This document shows, piece by piece, positions 1-9,307 of a stretch of DNA of 64,000 nt. Source of the stretch: Deltaproteobacteria bacterium (GTDB lineage: Bacteria > Desulfobacterota > Desulfobacteria > Desulfobacterales > SpSt-501); NCBI GenBank assembly GCA_016219005.1, contig JACRCN010000068.1:1-64000 (forward strand), in the 5' to 3' direction. Made by a program: the position numbers and the translations under genes. Numbering within the stretch: position 1 is the first letter of the stretch; the number at the start of each line of letters is the position of its first letter. Below the pieces are notes generated by a model. The model had not been told where the DNA came from and did not search any database. It saw only the letters and a program-made list of their open reading frames with translations.

Positions 1-872
1 ACCGGCATCTCGTAGCTGGCCATGGCCTTGAGGAAGGCCGGGTCGCTCAGGGCTTTCTGGAAGGCGTCGTGGAGAACCTTGACCCGTTCGGGGGTCATGC
101 CCTTCGGCCCGACAATGCCGATGGGCGAGTCGTGCACCACCTTGTAGCCCAGCTCCTTGACCGTGGGGCCATCCGGGAACCGCTTGACGCGGGTTTCGCC
201 GTAGGTGGCGATCAGCCGCAGTTGCCCGGCCTCCACGAGCGGGATCCAGCCCGAGGTGGTGGAGATGAAGTCCACGTGCCCGCCAAGCAGCGCCGCCGAG
301 GATTCCTGGTCGCCCTTGGAGGGCAGGTGGTTGAACTTCACGCCGGCATTGGCGGCCATTTCTTCGGCGGCGATGTGGCCGCCGGTGCCGATGCCCGAGG
401 CCATGTAGGTCGCCTGGCCGGGGTTGGCCTTGGCGAACTCGATGAGTTCCTTGAGGGTCTTGATCTTGGAATCGGGTTTCACCAGGACCCCGTAGAGATA
501 GCCGCCGACCCGGATGATGGGGGAGACGTCCTTGACCGTGTCGAAGGCGAGCTTGTTGATGTGGGCGGACCGGTGCAGGATCGTGACGACGACGGACAGC
601 AGATATCCGTCGGGCTCCTTGCCGATGATGGAGCCCGTTCCCACGGCGCCGCCGCCGCCGCCCTTGTTTTCCACCAGCATGGGCTGGCCGAGGATTTTGC
701 CGGCTGCTTCCGCCAGCGGCCGGATGACCACGTCGGTGGACCCGCCGGCCGGGTATGGCACGATCAGGGTGATGGGCTTGGTGGGGAATTCGGCGGCAAT
801 TGCCGGCGCGCTCAGCAGCATGGCGCCAATCACGAAAAACAGAACGACCGGTACGACTTTGTGGGATCTCAT
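1..872 (-). CDS. TTT transporter substrate-binding protein (Bug/TctC family), C-terminus cut by window edge
   Basis: Periplasmic solute receptor of a tripartite tricarboxylate transporter. About 290 codons are present and the frame is open off the left edge. The product begins MRSHKVVPVVLFFVIG, a typical signal peptide ending at an APAIAAEFP cleavage region. The family signature PTKPITLIVPYPAGGSTD follows, then the ENKGGGGGG segment and the EPDGY motif. The ATG at 872 is preceded by GGAGG with an 8-nt spacer. It is divergent from the FAD oxidase at 1021. It is clearly distinct from the two near-identical Bug proteins at 52-54 kb. The ligand cannot be read from sequence; carboxylates are usual for the family. 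Confidence 0.9.
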   Translation of the reverse strand, partial: MRSHKVVPVVLFFVIGAMLLSAPAIAAEFPTKPITLIVPYPAGGSTDVVIRPLAEAAGKILGQPMLVENKGGGGGAVGTGSIIGKEPDGYLLSVVVTILHRSAHINKLAFDTVKDVSPIIRVGGYLYGVLVKPDSKIKTLKELIEFAKANPGQATYMASGIGTGGHIAAEEMAANAGVKFNHLPSKGDQESSAALLGGHVDFISTTSGWIPLVEAGQLRLIATYGETRVKRFPDGPTVKELGYKVVHDSPIGIVGPKGMTPERVKVLHDAFQKALSDPAFLKAMASYEMP

Positions 873-901
873 GGCGTGCACCTCCGCAAGTTTTTCAAAT
901 T

Positions 902-930
902 AGATTATTCGATACCCATTTTACTGTCAA
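902..930 (-). promoter_or_regulatory. Putative sigma-70 promoter for the leftward Bug gene
   Basis: On the minus strand a perfect TTGACA (925-930) is followed by a 17-nt spacer and TAATCT (902-907), about 30 nt upstream of the Bug start. The -35 box is ideal and the -10 box weak. Confidence 0.4.
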
Positions 931-967
931 TGCCATTTCCTGAAATGTTTTTCTCATCAGGCGATTG

Positions 968-976
968 TGCTATAAG
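968..976 (+). promoter_or_regulatory. Putative extended -10 promoter for the GlcD-like operon
   Basis: TGCTATAAG (968-976) fits an extended -10 element (TGn plus TATAAT-like hexamer) about 45 nt upstream of the TTG start at 1021. No good -35 box is visible, as is common for extended -10 promoters. Confidence 0.35.
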
Positions 977-1020
977 AAGTGAAAAGAACCCAGCGGCAGT
1001 TCCCATCCGAGGAGGACCCA

Positions 1021-2409
1021 TTGAATTTCAACACTCTGTCCGATGCGCATCTCAAGGATTTTCAGGCCATGGTGGCCCCCGACCGTTTTTCCACAGGCGA
1101 ATCCATCCTGGACCTGCACGCCAAGGACCAGTCGGCGCATCCGGCCCGTCGGCCCGAGGCGGTGGTCTGGCCGCAGACGGCGGGCGAGGTGGCCGCCATT
1201 CTCAAATACGCCAATGAACACCGCATCCCGGTGACCGGCTGGGGGGCCGGTTCCAGCCTGGAAGGCAACCCCATCCCGGTCTGCCGGGGGCTTGTTCTCG
1301 ACTTCACCCGCATGAACCGGATTCTCGCCATTCGCGAGGAGGACTTTCAGGTGGACCTCGAACCGGGAGTGGTCTACCAGGACCTGAACGAAAAACTCAG
1401 GCACACCGGCCTGTTTTTCCCGCCCGACCCCGGCGCCCGGGCTACCCTCGGCGGTATGATCGCCAATAACGCCAGCGGCACCCGCACGGTGCTCTACGGC
1501 TCCACCCGTGACTACGTCATGCGCCTGGTGGTGGCCCTGGCGAGCGGGGAGTTGATCGAACTCGGCACCCGGGCGAGCAAGAGCTCTTCGGGCTACAGTC
1601 TCATCAACCTGTTCGTCGGTTCCGAGGGCACCCTCGGTATCGTGGTCGCGGCCACCTTGCGGCTCGTGGGTTTTCCGGCGGAGTATTCCGCCGCCGTGGC
1701 AACCTTCCCATCGGTGGCGGCGGCCGCCCGCACGGTTTACGAGCTCAAGCGCTCCGGCCTGAACCCAGCGGCCCTCGAGCTCCTTGGGCCGGAGTGCATC
1801 GCCTTGATGAACCGCGAGGAGAAACTCGATTTGGACGAGGCGCCGACCCTGTTCATCGAGTTCCACGGCCCGACCACCGAGCAGTTGGCCGAGGGGCTGG
1901 AAGCGGCAAGGGAGATCTGCACCGGACAGGGCTGCACGGATTTCCGCCCGGGCCTCGGCCGGGCCGAGCGCGACCGGATCTTCAAGGCCCGCCACGGCCT
2001 GGGCGAGATGATCCAGAGGAACCATCCCGAGCACCGGATCCTGATCATGGACGTGGCGGTGCCGATCACCGCCTACATCGAGATGCTGGCGGCGATGCAG
2101 GCCGAAGTCAAAACCCACGGGCTGATCCACTACACCCTCAGCCACGCCGGCAACGGCAACCTGCATCTGAACATCGCCGGCCGCAAGGACGACCCCGCGG
2201 AGTGGGACCTGGTGCAAAAAGTCTCCGAGCGGCTGGTGCTGAAGGCCATAGCTCTCGGCGGTACCGCCACCGGCGAGCACGGGGTGGGCCTGGGCAAACG
2301 CAAGTACATGCCGGTCCAGCACGGGACAAGCCTGGCCTGGATGCAACGCGTGAAGGAGCTCTTCGACCCGAACGGAATACTGAACCCGGGCAAGATTTTT
2401 CCGGGATGA
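1021..2409 (+). CDS. FAD-binding oxidase, GlcD / D-lactate dehydrogenase type
   Basis: A flavoprotein expected to oxidise a D-2-hydroxy acid such as glycolate or D-lactate to the 2-oxo acid. The N-terminal FAD_binding_4 domain shows GAGSSLEGN and the PGARATLGGMIANNASGTRT motif. The C-terminal FAD-oxidase_C domain ends with HAGNGNLHLNI and TGEHGVGLGKRKYM, both family hallmarks. The total of 462 residues is usual for GlcD. TTG at 1021 is preferred because GAGGAGGA lies 5-6 nt upstream; an upstream GTG at 979 would add 14 residues with no ribosome site. The aminotransferase follows 37 nt later, so the oxidised product may be transaminated. No GlcE or GlcF partner is present here. Confidence 0.88.
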   Translation: MNFNTLSDAHLKDFQAMVAPDRFSTGESILDLHAKDQSAHPARRPEAVVWPQTAGEVAAILKYANEHRIPVTGWGAGSSLEGNPIPVCRGLVLDFTRMNRILAIREEDFQVDLEPGVVYQDLNEKLRHTGLFFPPDPGARATLGGMIANNASGTRTVLYGSTRDYVMRLVVALASGELIELGTRASKSSSGYSLINLFVGSEGTLGIVVAATLRLVGFPAEYSAAVATFPSVAAAARTVYELKRSGLNPAALELLGPECIALMNREEKLDLDEAPTLFIEFHGPTTEQLAEGLEAAREICTGQGCTDFRPGLGRAERDRIFKARHGLGEMIQRNHPEHRILIMDVAVPITAYIEMLAAMQAEVKTHGLIHYTLSHAGNGNLHLNIAGRKDDPAEWDLVQKVSERLVLKAIALGGTATGEHGVGLGKRKYMPVQHGTSLAWMQRVKELFDPNGILNPGKIFPG

Positions 2410-2446
2410 ACATCCAAGAGTCCAAGGTTGAAGGAGTGCTTGAACG

Positions 2447-3781
2447 ATGATCCACGCCATCCCGAGAAATCTCACCCAGAAAGACCCCTGCATGGTCCGG
2501 GGCGAAGGCATTTACCTTTACGATTCGGAAGGCCGTCGCTACATCGACGGGGCGAGCGGCTCCGCGCTCGTGTGCAGCATCGGCCACGGGGTCAAAGAGG
2601 TCGCCGCCGTTATGAGCCCCCAGGCCGGAGAACTGGCCTGCAACCCCTTCCACTGCTCCCACTCCCAGGCCTATGAGGACATGGCCGAGCGGCTGATCCG
2701 CCTGGCGCCAAAGGGCTTCGCCAGGGTGTTCGGCGTCAGCTCGGGCTCGGAGGCCACGGAAAACGCCGTCAAGTTTGCGCGGCAGTACCAGGTGGTGCGC
2801 GGCGTGCCCTCGAAATATGTTATCCTCAGCCGCTGGCAGTCCTATCACGGCAACACTCTCGGCGCGCTTTCCTGCTCGGGGGTTACCGCCCGGCGCCGCA
2901 AGCACGCTCCCTATCTCCAGGCGGTGTCCCACATCCCGACGGCCTATTGCTACCGCTGCTACTTCGAAAAAACCTACCCGGCCTGCGAGTTGAGATGCGC
3001 CCGCGTCCTGGAGAACGCTATTGTCCAGGAGGGCCCGGAAAACGTGTCGGCCTTCATTGCCGAACCGGTGGTGGGGGCCGCCCTGGGCGGAGTGCCGGCG
3101 CCGCCGGGCTACTTCCAGGTGATCCGCGAGATCTGCGACCGCTACGACGTGCTCTTCATCGCCGATGAGGTGATGTGCGGCCTGGGCCGCACCGGCGCCA
3201 ATTTTGCCATCGAGCACTGGTCCGTCGCCCCCGACATGATCGCCGCCGGCAAGGGCCTGGGCAGCGGCTACTTCCCGGTCGCAGCGTGCATGATCTCCGA
3301 GCGGATCATGGGCAGCATGCAGGCGCGCAGCGCCGGCTTCGAAGGTGTGCACAGCCACTGCGGGCACGTCCTGGCCAGCCGGGTGGCCGCCGCCGTCATG
3401 GATTACATGGACCGGAACGCCCTGGCCGAGAATTCCAAGCAACAGGGCGACCTGCTGCTTCAGGGGTTGAAGGAAATCCGGGACTCGCAGGCCTGCGTCG
3501 GCGACGTCCGGGGCCTAGGGTTGATGTGCGGGGTGGAGTTCGTGCAGGACAAGGCGACCCGGGAGCCCTTCCCGTCCGGGCTGAAGGTGGCCGAGCGCGT
3601 CATGGACGCCTGCCTGGACCTGGGGCTGATCGTATTCCCCGGCCACGGCTCGGTGGACGGGGCCGCCGGCGACCACATCCTGCTCGGCCCGCCGCTCGTC
3701 ATCACGGCGGGCGAGGTGAGGCAGTTGCTGGCGATCCTGAGGGAGGCCATTGCGGCGGTTGCCAAGTCCATCGCCGCCTGA
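2447..3781 (+). CDS. Class III PLP-dependent aminotransferase
   Basis: Fold-type I omega/ornithine-type aminotransferase of 444 residues, the normal family length. GVSSGSEATENAVKFAR forms the phosphate-binding region, the FIADEVMCGLGRTG motif carries the aspartate that contacts the PLP ring, and AAGKGLGSGYFP contains the Schiff-base lysine (K269). A four-cysteine segment (CYRCYF...CELRC, about residues 166-184) is typical of one subfamily often annotated only as aspartate aminotransferase family. AAGGAG precedes the ATG. It lies directly after the GlcD-like oxidase and is probably cotranscribed, but the exact amino donor and acceptor cannot be assigned. Confidence 0.88.
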   Translation: MIHAIPRNLTQKDPCMVRGEGIYLYDSEGRRYIDGASGSALVCSIGHGVKEVAAVMSPQAGELACNPFHCSHSQAYEDMAERLIRLAPKGFARVFGVSSGSEATENAVKFARQYQVVRGVPSKYVILSRWQSYHGNTLGALSCSGVTARRRKHAPYLQAVSHIPTAYCYRCYFEKTYPACELRCARVLENAIVQEGPENVSAFIAEPVVGAALGGVPAPPGYFQVIREICDRYDVLFIADEVMCGLGRTGANFAIEHWSVAPDMIAAGKGLGSGYFPVAACMISERIMGSMQARSAGFEGVHSHCGHVLASRVAAAVMDYMDRNALAENSKQQGDLLLQGLKEIRDSQACVGDVRGLGLMCGVEFVQDKATREPFPSGLKVAERVMDACLDLGLIVFPGHGSVDGAAGDHILLGPPLVITAGEVRQLLAILREAIAAVAKSIAA

Positions 3782-3869
3782 ATTCAATTGCAAACCTCAA
3801 ATCCAGCCTTATCATAGTAAAAATTCATTTCTGCCCCACCTGTTGAAACCGCCCTTCAGGACAACGGCC

Positions 3870-6800
3870 ATGCATCGACTGGTGAAAATCCTTCGCAGCA
3901 AACCGTTCATCATCGCCGCTTCCGTCATCCTCGCCTACACCCTGGCCGGGTTTTTCCTGGCGCCTTTCCTGGTTCGGCACTACGTGCCCAAGATCGTCCA
4001 GGAGCAGCTCAAGAAGCAGGCCGCCATCGGCGAGGTGCGCTTCAACCCGTATGTCTTCACCTTCGAGGTGAACGACTTCCGCATGGACGAGCCGGACGGC
4101 CATCCGAGCGCCGGCTTTAAACGGCTTTTCGTCGATTTCGAGCTGAAAAGTCTTTTCAAGTGGGCCTGGACGTTCCGGCGGGTCAGCCTCGAGGGGCCGC
4201 AGGTGAACGCGGTCATCCACCACGATGGCGCGCTCAACCTCGCGCAGCTCGCGCCGCCGGCCGCGGCACCTCCGCCGCCCGCCGCGGACGGAAACGAGGC
4301 TCTGCCGCGGCTGATCTTCGAGGAGATCGTGGTCGATCAGGGGCAGATCGATTTCACCGACCGGCGCCAATCCACGCCCGCCGCCATCACGTTCAACCCC
4401 TTCAAGCTGCAGATGAAGAACATCACCACTCTCCCCGGGCAGGAGGGGCCCGATACCATCACGGCCACAACCAGCGACGGGGAGACCATCCGCTGGACCG
4501 GCCGGGTCAGTCTCAACCCGGTGGCCACGAAGGGAACCCTCACCATCGAGAACCTCCGGGCCGCCACCCTCTGGGAGTTTGCCCGGGACGCCGTGAACCT
4601 CGCGCCGCCGGCCGGAAAGCTTGCCGTCACCGCCGACTACAGCATGGACCTGGGGGGGGCCGCGCCGCAGGCAACACTCGCCAACCTCGCCGTTAGCCTC
4701 ACCGGCCTGGAGCTTAAAATGCAAGGCGGTGAGACGGCCTTCCTGGAGATGCCCGACCTGCGGCTCAGCGGCGGGCGGATCGATCTCGCCCGCCAGCAGG
4801 TCGAGGTGGAAAAGATAGCGCTCACCAGCGGCCGGGTGCGGCTTGGCGTGGACGAGAACGGTACACTCAACCTCGAGCGCATCGCCAAGGCATCCAAAGC
4901 GCCGGCCCCCGCGGTACCACCGGCGTCCGGCGGTGCCGCGAAACCCTGGAAGATCCTTCTGGCGAAGCTGGATGTGGCCGGGTTTGCACTGGACTACCGG
5001 GACGCGAGCCGCACGCCGGGGGCCAAGGCCGGCATCGGCGCCATCAAGGTCGATCTGAAAGCCGAGGCCGAAGCCGGCGGCGCTGAAACGCAGGTTCGGG
5101 TGAACGACATCGTCGTGAGCCTTTCGGGACTCCAGGCCGGGCTTGCCGATGCACCGGACCCGGCGGTCCGGATCGACAAGATCGGCCTCGATGGCGGCGC
5201 CTACGATCTTGCAGCCAATGCCCTGACCGTATCCAAGATGGTCTTGGACGGCGGTGGGATCGACCTGCGGCGTCAGGCCGACGGCGCCGTCAACCTGGTC
5301 CTTCTGGCCGCGCCGCCGCAGGAAGGGGCGATCGCCAGGGAGCGCGCAGAGGCGGCGGCTGAAGGCCCTCCTTTTCAATTCCTGGCCAAGGCCGTCGCTT
5401 TATCCGGTTTCCAGGTGAAATTCTCCGATCTCACGGTCAAGCCGGACGGCCCGATCATCCACCTGGAAGACATGGCGGTTTCCCTGGCGGATGTGGACGG
5501 CAAGTCCCCCATGATTTTCGATGTGGGCCTCAACGTGCGCGAAGGCGGCCAGATCAAGGCGCGCGGAACGGTCAACCCGGCCGAGCCGGCGGTTGAAACC
5601 GATATCGAGGTCTTGAAGCTGGAGCTCTCCAGTTTTCAGCCGTACCTCAGCCATGCGGCCGCCGTGGATCTCCAATCGGGCACCTTCTCGACCAGCGGAG
5701 CCCTGCGCCACGGCATCAAGGCGGCCGGGGCCCGGACGACCTACCAGGGACGGTTCAGGGTCGGCAACCTGCACATCACCGAAGCCGGCCAAAAACAAAC
5801 ACTTGTCGGCTGGCGGTCGCTTGCGACCGACCAGTTGTCGGTGCAGCTCGAACCGGACCGGCTCGACATCGGCGACCTCCGGCTCGCGCTGCCGGCAGGA
5901 AAGTTCATCATTGAAAAAAACCGTTCGATCAACCTGGCCAACGTGATCAAGCCCGGCGCCGAACCCAAAAAAGTCGAAACCCCACCGCCGGGCAGCGCGG
6001 TGAGGCCTGCCGACCCCTTCCCGTACCGCATCCGCCGGATCCTCGTGAGCGGGGGCCGGGTCGATTTCGCCGACCTGAGCCTGCCGACCCCCTTCGGGAC
6101 CAAGATCCATGAGCTCAAAGGCATCGTGGCCGGCATATCGTCCGCCAGAAACACCCGCGCCCAGGTGGAGCTTGACGGCCGGGTGGACGAGTACGGCATT
6201 GCCAGGATCAGCGGCGAGCTCAACACCGCCGACCCCAAGAGCTTCACCGATATCGGCGTTGTCTTCCGCAACGTGGAAATGTCAAGCCTGACCCCCTATT
6301 CGGGCAAGTTCGCCGGTCGCAAGATCGATTCCGGCAAGCTGTCCGTGGACCTGAAGTACAAGGTTGCCCAAAGGCAGCTTGCAGGCGACAACCAGATCGT
6401 CGTGGAGCGCCTGGTCCTCGGCGAGAAGGTGGAAAGCCCGGAGGCCGTGGACCTGCCGCTTGACCTCGCCATCGCGCTGCTCGAAGACTCCAACGGCCTC
6501 ATCGATCTGGGGCTTCCGGTCAAGGGCGACCTGGACTCTCCCGAGTTCAGTATCGGCGCGGTGGTCTGGAAGGCCTTCGTCAGCCTCATCACCAAAATCG
6601 TAACCAGCCCCTTCCGAGCCCTGGGGGCGATTCTGCCCGGCGGGGGCGGAGAGGAAGCGTTCAACTCCGTGGCCTTTGATCCCGGCCGGCCCGAGGTTCC
6701 GCCGCCGGAAAAGGAGAAGCTCGCCAAACTCGGGGACGCGCTGCAAAAACGGCCGCAATTGAAGGTTGTCGTGCAGGGCCGCTTCAATCCCGAAACCGAT

Positions 6801-7289
6801 CTGAGGGAGCTGCGCACTGCAAGCTTGCGCCGCACGCTGGCCGTCAGCCTCGGGCGCAAGCTCCGGCGGAGCAGCGAACCCGGGCCGGTGGATTTCGGCA
6901 GCCCGGAAACCGGCAAAGCCCTGGAGGCCATGTTCGCCGAGCGCTTCGGCAGCGATGCCCTCAAAGCGCTCAAGGGTGAAAAGAAAGCGGCGGAGGAGAA
7001 GGCAAAGAAGGAAGCGGCGGCAAAGGGCGCTGCATCCGCGGCGGAAGGCGAGCCCGGGGACCCGGGTCAACTCGCGAAGGCCATGTTTGCGCGGCTGGCG
7101 GAGTCCGAACCGATCGGCGAGCCGGAGCTGACCCGGCTGGCGGAGGCCCGCGCCCAGGCCATCGTCGCCGAGCTGGGAGAAGCCGGCCGAATCCCGGCGG
7201 AACGCATCTCAGTGAAGCCGCCGGCCGCCGTGGATCGCAAGGACCCGGTGAGCGCGTTGCTCGACCTGGAGGCGGGGGGTAGTCCTTGA
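3870..7289 (+). CDS. AsmA-like DUF748 domain-containing envelope protein
   Basis: A very large (1139-residue) membrane-anchored protein of the AsmA/DUF748 group, proposed lipid-transfer or outer-membrane-biogenesis proteins that span the periplasm. One N-terminal transmembrane helix (about residues 11-31) is followed by repeated beta-rich segments such as VDFELKSLFKWAWTFRRVSLEGP and the family phrase GGRVDFADLSLPTPF. The C-terminus has a charged, alanine- and lysine-rich stretch (about residues 1030-1060). The reading frame opens 40 codons earlier, but ATG 3870 places the membrane helix at the N-terminus and is preferred. Its stop overlaps the creA start by one base, so the two are translationally coupled. 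Confidence 0.85.
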   Translation: MHRLVKILRSKPFIIAASVILAYTLAGFFLAPFLVRHYVPKIVQEQLKKQAAIGEVRFNPYVFTFEVNDFRMDEPDGHPSAGFKRLFVDFELKSLFKWAWTFRRVSLEGPQVNAVIHHDGALNLAQLAPPAAAPPPPAADGNEALPRLIFEEIVVDQGQIDFTDRRQSTPAAITFNPFKLQMKNITTLPGQEGPDTITATTSDGETIRWTGRVSLNPVATKGTLTIENLRAATLWEFARDAVNLAPPAGKLAVTADYSMDLGGAAPQATLANLAVSLTGLELKMQGGETAFLEMPDLRLSGGRIDLARQQVEVEKIALTSGRVRLGVDENGTLNLERIAKASKAPAPAVPPASGGAAKPWKILLAKLDVAGFALDYRDASRTPGAKAGIGAIKVDLKAEAEAGGAETQVRVNDIVVSLSGLQAGLADAPDPAVRIDKIGLDGGAYDLAANALTVSKMVLDGGGIDLRRQADGAVNLVLLAAPPQEGAIARERAEAAAEGPPFQFLAKAVALSGFQVKFSDLTVKPDGPIIHLEDMAVSLADVDGKSPMIFDVGLNVREGGQIKARGTVNPAEPAVETDIEVLKLELSSFQPYLSHAAAVDLQSGTFSTSGALRHGIKAAGARTTYQGRFRVGNLHITEAGQKQTLVGWRSLATDQLSVQLEPDRLDIGDLRLALPAGKFIIEKNRSINLANVIKPGAEPKKVETPPPGSAVRPADPFPYRIRRILVSGGRVDFADLSLPTPFGTKIHELKGIVAGISSARNTRAQVELDGRVDEYGIARISGELNTADPKSFTDIGVVFRNVEMSSLTPYSGKFAGRKIDSGKLSVDLKYKVAQRQLAGDNQIVVERLVLGEKVESPEAVDLPLDLAIALLEDSNGLIDLGLPVKGDLDSPEFSIGAVVWKAFVSLITKIVTSPFRALGAILPGGGGEEAFNSVAFDPGRPEVPPPEKEKLAKLGDALQKRPQLKVVVQGRFNPETDLRELRTASLRRTLAVSLGRKLRRSSEPGPVDFGSPETGKALEAMFAERFGSDALKALKGEKKAAEEKAKKEAAAKGAASAAEGEPGDPGQLAKAMFARLAESEPIGEPELTRLAEARAQAIVAELGEAGRIPAERISVKPPAAVDRKDPVSALLDLEAGGSP

Positions 7290-7777
7290 TGAAAAAAATC
7301 GGTATTATCGCCGGCGCAGTGATTCTTCTGATGGCGGGCAGCTTCGGCTGGTGGATCTTCAGCCGTCCCGAACGCGGGACCACCGGCTCGGTCAGCACGA
7401 ATTTCCGCTGGCTCGGTCCCAACGACAAGATCGTGGTCGATGGCTTCGACGACCCCAAGGTCCAGGGGGTCGCCTGCCATATCTCCCGGGCGCAAACGGG
7501 AGGCGTTAAAGGCGCAATCGGAGTCGCGGAAGACACGAGTGACGCCAGCATCGCCTGCCGCCAGATCGGCCCGATCCGCATCCTGGGGGATCTCAAGGAC
7601 GGCGAGCGTGTCTTTGACGAGCACCGCAGCCTTGTGTTCAAGACACTGCAGGTCGTGCGCTTCTACGACCGCGAGCGCAATGTGCTGGTTTACGTATCGT
7701 ACAGCGACCGCGTGCTTGCGGGCAGCCCGCAGAACAGCCTCAGTACGGTGCCGATCATGGCCTGGCCGTCACCCTGA
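7289..7777 (+). CDS. creA: CreA family protein
   Basis: A small exported protein of 162 residues. An N-terminal hydrophobic anchor (about residues 4-24, IGIIAGAVILLMAGSFGWW) is followed by the CreA domain, recognised from VDGFDDPKVQGVACHISRA, then IACRQIGPI, and the late motif LVYVSYSDRVLAGSPQNS. CreA has no firmly established biochemical role. The ATG at 7289 shares one base with the TGA of the DUF748 gene, indicating an operon; a TTG three bases earlier is a possible alternative start. Confidence 0.88.
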   Translation: MKKIGIIAGAVILLMAGSFGWWIFSRPERGTTGSVSTNFRWLGPNDKIVVDGFDDPKVQGVACHISRAQTGGVKGAIGVAEDTSDASIACRQIGPIRILGDLKDGERVFDEHRSLVFKTLQVVRFYDRERNVLVYVSYSDRVLAGSPQNSLSTVPIMAWPSP

Positions 7778-7825
7778 GGTTGCGCTATCGGCGGCCTGAT
7801 TTTCAGAAGAGGGAAAGACTGAACG

Positions 7826-8212
7826 ATGAGACCGGTCGTGATAATCCTGATGCTCGCAGCTTTCGTCTGCCTGACGCCAGGCCCTGCGCGCTGTGACACG
7901 ATTACCTACACCTGCCAATACCAGAGCTACAGCGATCAGAAGGGCAACCACAAGATGCCGGAGGACTTCAAGCTCGTCTTCGCCGTCGACACCACGAAGG
8001 TGACGGCTAAGACAGTCGGCAGCAAAGGAAGTTTCGATGTCGAGATGCTTTATTCCCCGAGCGGGGGCATGACGTTCATCGAGATGATCGACGGGGGCAA
8101 GGTCTTGACGACATCCATCGACCCCGCCGGGAAATCCGTCCACAGCCGAAACATCATCGTCGAGGGTGAGATTCTTCCGTCTCAATACTACGGAGCCTGC
8201 TCGAAAAGATAA
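7826..8212 (+). CDS. Small secreted protein of unknown function
   Basis: 128 residues with a clear signal peptide (MRPVVIILMLAAFVCLTPGPARC) and a mature part containing cysteines at both ends (YTCQYQ near the start, YYGACSKR at the end), which could form a disulfide in the periplasm. The start is supported by AGGGAAAG about 10 nt upstream. It follows creA by 48 nt on the same strand. I do not recognise a domain. Confidence 0.7.
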   Translation: MRPVVIILMLAAFVCLTPGPARCDTITYTCQYQSYSDQKGNHKMPEDFKLVFAVDTTKVTAKTVGSKGSFDVEMLYSPSGGMTFIEMIDGGKVLTTSIDPAGKSVHSRNIIVEGEILPSQYYGACSKR

Positions 8213-8323
8213 GCGATGACTTACGATCATGGTTCTGAACCAAATCTGCAATTTTTAACCCTGCGCGATTATTTGGCTTTCTTAAAATAGATCCGAAACC
8301 TCTCACGGTGAGCAAAAAATAAA

Positions 8324-8352
8324 TTGACAATCCATTTTCAAAGAGATAAAAA
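8324..8352 (+). promoter_or_regulatory. Putative promoter upstream of the GntR gene
   Basis: TTGACA at 8324-8329, 17-nt spacer, then TAAAAA at 8347-8352, in an AT-rich patch 50 nt before the GTG start at 8403. The -35 is perfect and the -10 matches 4 of 6. Confidence 0.4.
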
Positions 8353-8402
8353 GTGTCGACAGGTGACGGACTACAGACGACATCTATGAGGGTGGTGCTC
8401 TT

Positions 8403-9098
8403 GTGAAGATATATATCGCAGAATTAAAAGATATTAGGTCACGCTCATTATCATCTGCAATTTACAGGCAACTTGAGGAAATGATTCTTGCCGGAAAGAT
8501 CAAGCCGGGAGAAAGAATCAATGAAAGTCAGTTGGCTGCCGCCTTGCAGGTAAGTCGGGCGCCAATCAGGGAGGCCTGCCGGCAATTAGAGAAGCATAAT
8601 ATAGTCGAAGTCAGGACCAACCGCGGAACATTCGTTCGGAACATTGACGCCAAGGAAGTGGCCGAACTTTACGATGTAAGAGCGGCTTTGGACTCCTTGG
8701 CCGGGGAACGGGCTGCAGAGAGGATGACACCCGCGGCGGTCCAGGAACTAACCAAGCACCTCAAATTAATGGAAGCTTTTACGGCCCAAGAGGACGTGGC
8801 AGCTTATTATCGGGCAAATCTGGATTTTCACATGGCCGTAGTTCGGGTCTCGGCCAATAATAGCCTTATCAATCTGTACGAGAGTGTGTGTAAACAAGCC
8901 CTGCTTTTCCGACGTACCAGTCTTTCTCTTCCCAACCGGTTATGCGTTTCATTAGATCAGCATAAGCAGATTTTCTCCGCCCTGAACTCTGGCAGAGGGG
9001 ATTGGGCGGCAGCCTTGCTTAAAAACCACGTTTTGGAGGCAGGCCGCGCTCTGGTTTCGGCTATAGAGCCCAAAACAATGGAACTGGAGGCAGGTTGA
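8403..9098 (+). CDS. GntR family transcriptional regulator, FCD (FadR-like) type
   Basis: A 231-residue regulator. The winged helix lies at about residues 15-78, with IYRQLEEMILAGKIKPGERINE and a recognition region SRAPIREACRQLE. The FCD ligand-binding domain follows (about 85-220), with the metal-ligand pattern around LYDVRAALD, DFHMAVV, HKQIFSAL and NHVLEAG. It probably senses a small carboxylate and controls the adjacent permease and MmgE/PrpD genes downstream. The start codon is GTG; a GAGGGTGGTG stretch lies just upstream. Confidence 0.88.
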   Translation: MKIYIAELKDIRSRSLSSAIYRQLEEMILAGKIKPGERINESQLAAALQVSRAPIREACRQLEKHNIVEVRTNRGTFVRNIDAKEVAELYDVRAALDSLAGERAAERMTPAAVQELTKHLKLMEAFTAQEDVAAYYRANLDFHMAVVRVSANNSLINLYESVCKQALLFRRTSLSLPNRLCVSLDQHKQIFSALNSGRGDWAAALLKNHVLEAGRALVSAIEPKTMELEAG

Positions 9099-9161
9099 CT
9101 CAGCGTGCCGAGTCAAACAAGCTGGGTGGTAAAGCCGCGCTCAGGTTTGCCGTCTTAACAG

Positions 9162-9196
9162 CCTTGCCACCGATGTGCACACCCCTGTTGGCAAGG
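9162..9196. repeat. Inverted repeat in the gap between the GntR and MatC-like genes
   Basis: CCTTGCCA (9162-9169) and TGGCAAGG (9189-9196) are perfect complements around a 19-nt spacer. A second short palindrome, TTGACTC...GAGTCAA, spans the GntR stop codon (9095-9116). Neither is followed by a T-run, so an operator or attenuating hairpin is as likely as a terminator. Confidence 0.35.
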
Positions 9197-9307
9197 TCCG
9201 TCAACATCCGTGTCTGAAATTGTGGTCGAAACAGCAACGTCATCATCGATCAAATTGCATCCATAGCAAGGGTTGAACTAAATACTCATAATCTTGGAGG
9301 ATGAGTT

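Noticed and set aside
979-1020. GTG start for the GlcD-like gene
   Set aside because: No ribosome site; TTG at 1021 has GAGGAGGA at correct distance.
2138-3442. 434-codon antisense frame over the aminotransferase
   Set aside because: Shadow frame; it overlaps an aminotransferase with intact motifs and shows no family resemblance.
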